Below, piece after piece: positions 3,682 to 6,781 of a stretch of DNA of 6,781 nt (position 1 is its first letter; each line of letters opens with the position of its first letter). Under the pieces are notes generated by a model. That model did no database searches. It saw only the letters and a program-made list of their open reading frames with translations, and was not told the origin of the DNA. The DNA is from Bacillota bacterium. Lineage in GTDB: Bacteria; Bacillota; Clostridia; Lachnospirales; Lachnospiraceae. The position numbers and the translations under genes are program-made. The DNA lies in the NCBI GenBank assembly GCA_023415475.1, contig JAEZKL010000073.1, forward strand, positions 1 to 6,781, given 5' to 3'.

Positions 3682-5589
3682 ATGTTGATTTATAATGCGA
3701 TATATAAATATCATAGCATTAAGAATAATTTACATGATAAATTAGACAAAACAAGTAAAAAAGTGAAAAATATTCATACGAAGCAACCAACGAAACTAGA
3801 TCCAAAAGATATACCAAAATACGTTAATCAATTACCGAAACCTCCGGTTTATAAACCATGCATTTCAAGAAAATGGAGTCTATTTGGACCTGGCAAGATA
3901 AAACATTCCTATACAATAGATATCAGTGAATTTGAACAACAGGTCCTTCCTCCCGGGTTACCACAGACGAAAGTATGGGGTTACGGGGGCCTTATAAAAG
4001 ATGAAAAGACCGGCAAAGTAAAGTACTCCAGAAGTACACCTGGTGCAACCTTTGAAGCAATTCGCGGGGTACCGGTAAAAGTAAAATGGATTAATAAATT
4101 GAAGGGCAAGCATCTATTTGCCGTTGATCCAACGTTACATTGGGCCAATCCAAATAATAAGCCCATGCATGACCTCTCAAAGCCCTGGCCGCCTTTTCCT
4201 CCGGGCTTTCCAGATGCGCAATTTCCAGTTCCAATTGTAACACACTTACATGGTGGAGAAAATGCATCTGTCAACGATGGATACCCTGAGGCGTGGTTTA
4301 CATTTGATGGGAAATTTGGACCGGATTTCAAAACATCTGATTACTACTATCCGAACAAACAGCTGTCTGCCACACTTTGGTATCATGATCATGCGTTGGG
4401 AATTACAAGATTAAATGTTTATGCAGGTTTAGCAGGGTTTTATCTACTACGGGATAGAAATCAGTCAAGTCTGGATGAAAAATTATGTCTGCCATCAGGT
4501 AAGTACGAAATCCCTTTGGTTATACAGGATCGTATGTTTAATACGGATGGCTCATTATTATTCAATAATGTAGGTAATAATCCGGATATCCATCCTTACT
4601 GGGTGCCGGAGTTCTTCGGGGACACGATTATGGTAAATGGCAAGGTTTGGCCTAATCTTAATGTTGACCGCCATCAATATCGTTTTCGCGTACTAAATGG
4701 ATCTAATGCTCGTTTTTATAATCTAAAAATGTCCAATGGCATGACCTTCATTCAAATAGGAAGCGATGGTGGTTTTCTACCGAAACCGGTAGAGCTGACT
4801 TCTTTACTGATAGCACCTGGAGAGCGTGCAGATATTTTAGTCGATTTTTCGCAAGTTCCTCCGGGAACAAAAATCAGATTACTCAATGATGCAAATGCTC
4901 CTTTCCCGACTGGAGAAAGTCCTGATCCTTATACGGTTGGCCAAATTATGCAATTCATGGTCCCAGCCAATGCACAAAAGCCTGTAAAACCGAAAAAACT
5001 CCCTGCTAAATTAAACTCCATTCCGTTGTTGAAGCCGGATACAGAAAGAATTTTAACACTGAATGAGGTTATGGGACCGAATGGGCCGACTATGGTAGTA
5101 TTAAATGGACAGAAGTGGATGTCGCCCATCTCTGAGACTCCAAGAGTTGGTTCTACAGAAGAGTGGGTAATTGCTAATCTGACTGCAGATACACACCCGA
5201 TTCATCTACATCTGGTACAATTCCAGTTGCTAGACCGTCAGGATTTTGATGCTACTGGATATATGAAAAAATGGGAAGAGATTAATGGGATGGTACCGTT
5301 AATGTATCCAACCATTGAGGTACCTATTGAACCCTTCTTATCTCCAGATGGTCCAATCAAGCCTGATAATAATGAACTAGGATGGAAAGATACCATAAGG
5401 ATGAATCCAAATCAAGTGACAAGAATCAAGGTACGCTTCGCTCCTCAGGATGTTCCATCCGGTGGTGTCAAACAAGGTGAAAATTTATATCCGTTCGATC
5501 CTACTACCGAACCAGGATATGTATGGCATTGTCACATCTTAGATCATGAAGATAATGAGATGATGAGGCCATATAAGCTAAAAAAATAA
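3682..5589 (+). CDS. CotA-like multicopper oxidase (spore-coat laccase / bilirubin oxidase type)
   Basis: The 635-residue product is a three-cupredoxin multicopper oxidase that oxidises substrates at a type 1 copper and reduces O2 to water at a trinuclear site. All ligand motifs are present: THLHGG (H188, H190), LWYHDH (H235, H237), HPIHLH (H505, H508, H510) and WHCHILDHE (H616, C617, H618, H622). The axial Met is M627, ten residues after the Cys. The glutamate after H622, used in CotA for proton relay, is retained. Long stretches such as LNVYAGLAGFYLLRD, NGKVWPNL and FIQIGSDGG follow CotA closely. It exceeds CotA (513 residues) by about 120, with a basic N-terminal extension of about 50 residues and an enlarged loop at about 525-575. 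No Sec or Tat signal is visible, as in CotA. The ATG at 3682 is preferred over one at 3655 because AGGAGGT ends seven bases upstream. It is monocistronic. Confidence 0.93.
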   Translation: MLIYNAIYKYHSIKNNLHDKLDKTSKKVKNIHTKQPTKLDPKDIPKYVNQLPKPPVYKPCISRKWSLFGPGKIKHSYTIDISEFEQQVLPPGLPQTKVWGYGGLIKDEKTGKVKYSRSTPGATFEAIRGVPVKVKWINKLKGKHLFAVDPTLHWANPNNKPMHDLSKPWPPFPPGFPDAQFPVPIVTHLHGGENASVNDGYPEAWFTFDGKFGPDFKTSDYYYPNKQLSATLWYHDHALGITRLNVYAGLAGFYLLRDRNQSSLDEKLCLPSGKYEIPLVIQDRMFNTDGSLLFNNVGNNPDIHPYWVPEFFGDTIMVNGKVWPNLNVDRHQYRFRVLNGSNARFYNLKMSNGMTFIQIGSDGGFLPKPVELTSLLIAPGERADILVDFSQVPPGTKIRLLNDANAPFPTGESPDPYTVGQIMQFMVPANAQKPVKPKKLPAKLNSIPLLKPDTERILTLNEVMGPNGPTMVVLNGQKWMSPISETPRVGSTEEWVIANLTADTHPIHLHLVQFQLLDRQDFDATGYMKKWEEINGMVPLMYPTIEVPIEPFLSPDGPIKPDNNELGWKDTIRMNPNQVTRIKVRFAPQDVPSGGVKQGENLYPFDPTTEPGYVWHCHILDHEDNEMMRPYKLKK

Positions 5590-5617
5590 AATGAAATTAT
5601 CATTCAAATAGAGAGTA

Positions 5618-5651
5618 TTAAGAGCGCCAATCATAAGAATGGCGCTCTTAA
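5618..5651 (+). terminator. perfect hairpin after the oxidase gene, probable terminator
   Basis: TTAAGAGCGCCA (5618-5629) and TGGCGCTCTTAA (5640-5651) form a perfect 12-bp stem with a 10-base loop, 28 bases after the stop codon. There is no U-run on either strand, so it may stop transcription inefficiently or mainly protect the mRNA 3' end. Confidence 0.6.
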
Positions 5652-5746
5652 AATAAAACCATTTCATCTCGTGAATGTTTGATCATTTGCAGTTGAAAAC
5701 AGGGAACAATAACAAAATACCCATATATTTACAGACAATAATCAGT

Positions 5747-5752
5747 TATAAT
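5747..5752 (+). promoter_or_regulatory. possible -10 box of the GH16 gene
   Basis: A perfect TATAAT lies 145 bases upstream of the GH16 start. The -35 at 17-base spacing (5724-5729, TATATT) is poor, and the better TTTACA (5728-5733) is only 13 bases away. If used, it gives a long leader containing an orphan Shine-Dalgarno (5823-5829). Confidence 0.3.
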
Positions 5753-5843
5753 AAGAGTTGTAAAGACATCTAATCTTACTTACTATTTGAACTCATAAGA
5801 TAGAAAATATAAACCGAAGAATAGGAGGGAAGGTATTTAAATA

Positions 5844-5858
5844 TTTTCATGTGTAGCT
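5844..5858 (+). repeat. 15-nt exact repeat, copy 2
   Basis: This is the same TTTTCATGTGTAGCT as at 1101-1115, here in the leader of the GH16 gene. It lies just after an AGGAGGG (5823-5829) that has no start codon at usable distance; the ATG inside the repeat would encode only M-C-S. Confidence 0.6.
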
Positions 5859-5897
5859 AGAAACTAAATATTCTGTTTGGGAAGGGAGTATGAAAAG

Positions 5898-6781
5898 ATG
5901 AAAACATTTCATCTGAAAAACAGTAGTGTTAAACGAAGCATTTTCGTTTTTACAGTATTCTTAATACTAATGATTACTTCGCAAATCGTGAGTGCAGATA
6001 CAAATAGGCAGAAAGATGATAAGGAAAAAATAAAAGCAAATAAAAAAATGTGGACGCTTGTTTGGTCCGATGAATTTGACGGAAAAGGGAAAAACCGTGA
6101 TACCAATGGTTTGGATCTATCAAAATGGGGATACCAGAATGGTACCGGTGCAGAATATGGTGTTGATGGCTGGGGTAACAATGAGCTGCAATATTATTCA
6201 AAGGACAATGTTCAAGTTAAGGATGGCAAACTGATTATCATACCAAAGCTTGAAGCCATAGGAGGGAAGAAATATACTTCCGCAAGACTTTGGACAAGCA
6301 ATACCTTTTCGAAAAAGTACGGAAGATTTGAAGCAAGAATAAAGCTACCGGCAGGAACCGGTTTCTGGCCGGCATTTTGGCTGATGCCGAAAAATGACGT
6401 TTACGGCGGTTGGGCAGCATCCGGAGAAATAGACATCATGGAGGCCAGGGGGCGACTTTTGCAGGAGGTTGGTGGAACGCTTCACTATGGCGGTTCCTGG
6501 CCGAGCAATAAATATTCAGGGGCTAGCTACACCTTTGATGCAGGACAAAGCATAACCGATTATCATACCTATGCGATTGAATGGGAGCCTGGTGAAATCA
6601 GATGGTATGTCGACGATAAGCTATACCAGACGCAGAATAACTGGAGTACGAATGGAATAGACGGTGAAGAGAAATTCGCTTTCCCGGCACCATTTGATCA
6701 GGAATTCTATATTCTTCTTAATCTTGCGGTGGGTGGAAATTATGATGGTGGCAGAGAACCGGACGCTTCCGTATTTAACAG
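5898..6781 (+). CDS. secreted GH16 endo-beta-1,3-glucanase (laminarinase-like), 3' end cut off
   Basis: 294 residues are visible and the frame is open to the window edge. Residues 1-33 are a Sec signal peptide: basic N-region to R13, hydrophobic core IFVFTVFLILMI, likely cleavage after VSA at 33. A charged linker (34-50) precedes a GH16 domain starting at WTLVWSDEFDG. GWGNNELQYY (91-100) and the catalytic motif GEIDIME (176-182) are present, with E177 as predicted nucleophile, D179 as assistant and E182 as acid/base. GTLHYGGSWP and WYVDDKLYQTQNNW are typical of bacterial laminarinases, which cleave beta-1,3-glucans outside the cell. About half a dozen family blocks remain in register, so the gene appears intact as far as seen; carbohydrate-binding modules could follow. 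The start is set by GGGAAGGGAG (5879-5888), nine bases upstream. An ATG at 5890 yields only M-K-R-stop, overlapping the true start as ATGA. Confidence 0.93.
   Translation, partial: MKTFHLKNSSVKRSIFVFTVFLILMITSQIVSADTNRQKDDKEKIKANKKMWTLVWSDEFDGKGKNRDTNGLDLSKWGYQNGTGAEYGVDGWGNNELQYYSKDNVQVKDGKLIIIPKLEAIGGKKYTSARLWTSNTFSKKYGRFEARIKLPAGTGFWPAFWLMPKNDVYGGWAASGEIDIMEARGRLLQEVGGTLHYGGSWPSNKYSGASYTFDAGQSITDYHTYAIEWEPGEIRWYVDDKLYQTQNNWSTNGIDGEEKFAFPAPFDQEFYILLNLAVGGNYDGGREPDASVFN

Noticed and set aside
3981..4331. Minus-strand 116-residue ORF inside the oxidase gene
   Set aside because: It is a shadow of a strongly conserved coding region and has no supporting signals.
5909..6420. Three minus-strand ORFs inside the GH16 gene
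   Set aside because: They overlap the signal peptide and catalytic domain of a clear GH16 gene and match no known protein type.

Overview
The window looks like low-GC, spore-forming Firmicutes DNA, probably a plant-polysaccharide-degrading member of the Lachnospiraceae or a related clostridial group. The evidence is AT-rich intergenic DNA, strong AGGAGG-type ribosome binding sites, many U-tailed hairpin terminators, a CotA-type spore-coat multicopper oxidase behind a SigK-like promoter, and a secreted GH16 laminarinase. The organism assignment is inference.

Bases 1-1052 are a decayed region. On the minus strand at the left edge is a possible gene start that runs out of the window. Next come the frame-broken C-terminal end of an IS110-family transposase (about 76-355) and an M20D amidohydrolase pseudogene (about 560-1052). 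The pseudogene has frameshifts, an in-frame stop, a ruined metal-binding motif and a missing centre. A strong terminator closes it.

Bases 1105-2302 hold the most unusual structure. Two copies of a 119-bp element (1148-1266 and 2121-2239, 110 of 119 positions identical, no gaps) flank one gene for a two-domain DUF4397 protein (1386-2009). Each copy has a tandem 12-mer, competing hairpins, a perfect GC-rich hairpin and a tRNA-3'-end-like tail, and each is followed by its own intrinsic terminator. All nine differences between the copies lie outside the stems I draw. The element could be a structured small RNA, a remnant of an integration site, or both. An inverted, degenerate version of the tandem 12-mer lies at 3486-3510.

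Bases 2303-3510 carry an AraC-type regulator with a GyrI-like effector-binding domain (2430-3284), with a plausible promoter and a small operator-like palindrome upstream and a terminator downstream. Its G+C content looks higher than that of its neighbours.

Bases 3622-5651 carry the multicopper oxidase gene (3682-5589) with all copper ligands present, a SigK-like promoter and a downstream hairpin. The DUF4397 gene also has a mother-cell-type (SigE/SigK) promoter match, so both may belong to the spore-coat programme.

Bases 5652-6781 carry a leader region and the 5' part of a secreted GH16 endo-beta-1,3-glucanase-like gene that is cut by the window end. No operon links the four main genes. Each is on the plus strand and separated from the next by a terminator or a long intergenic gap.
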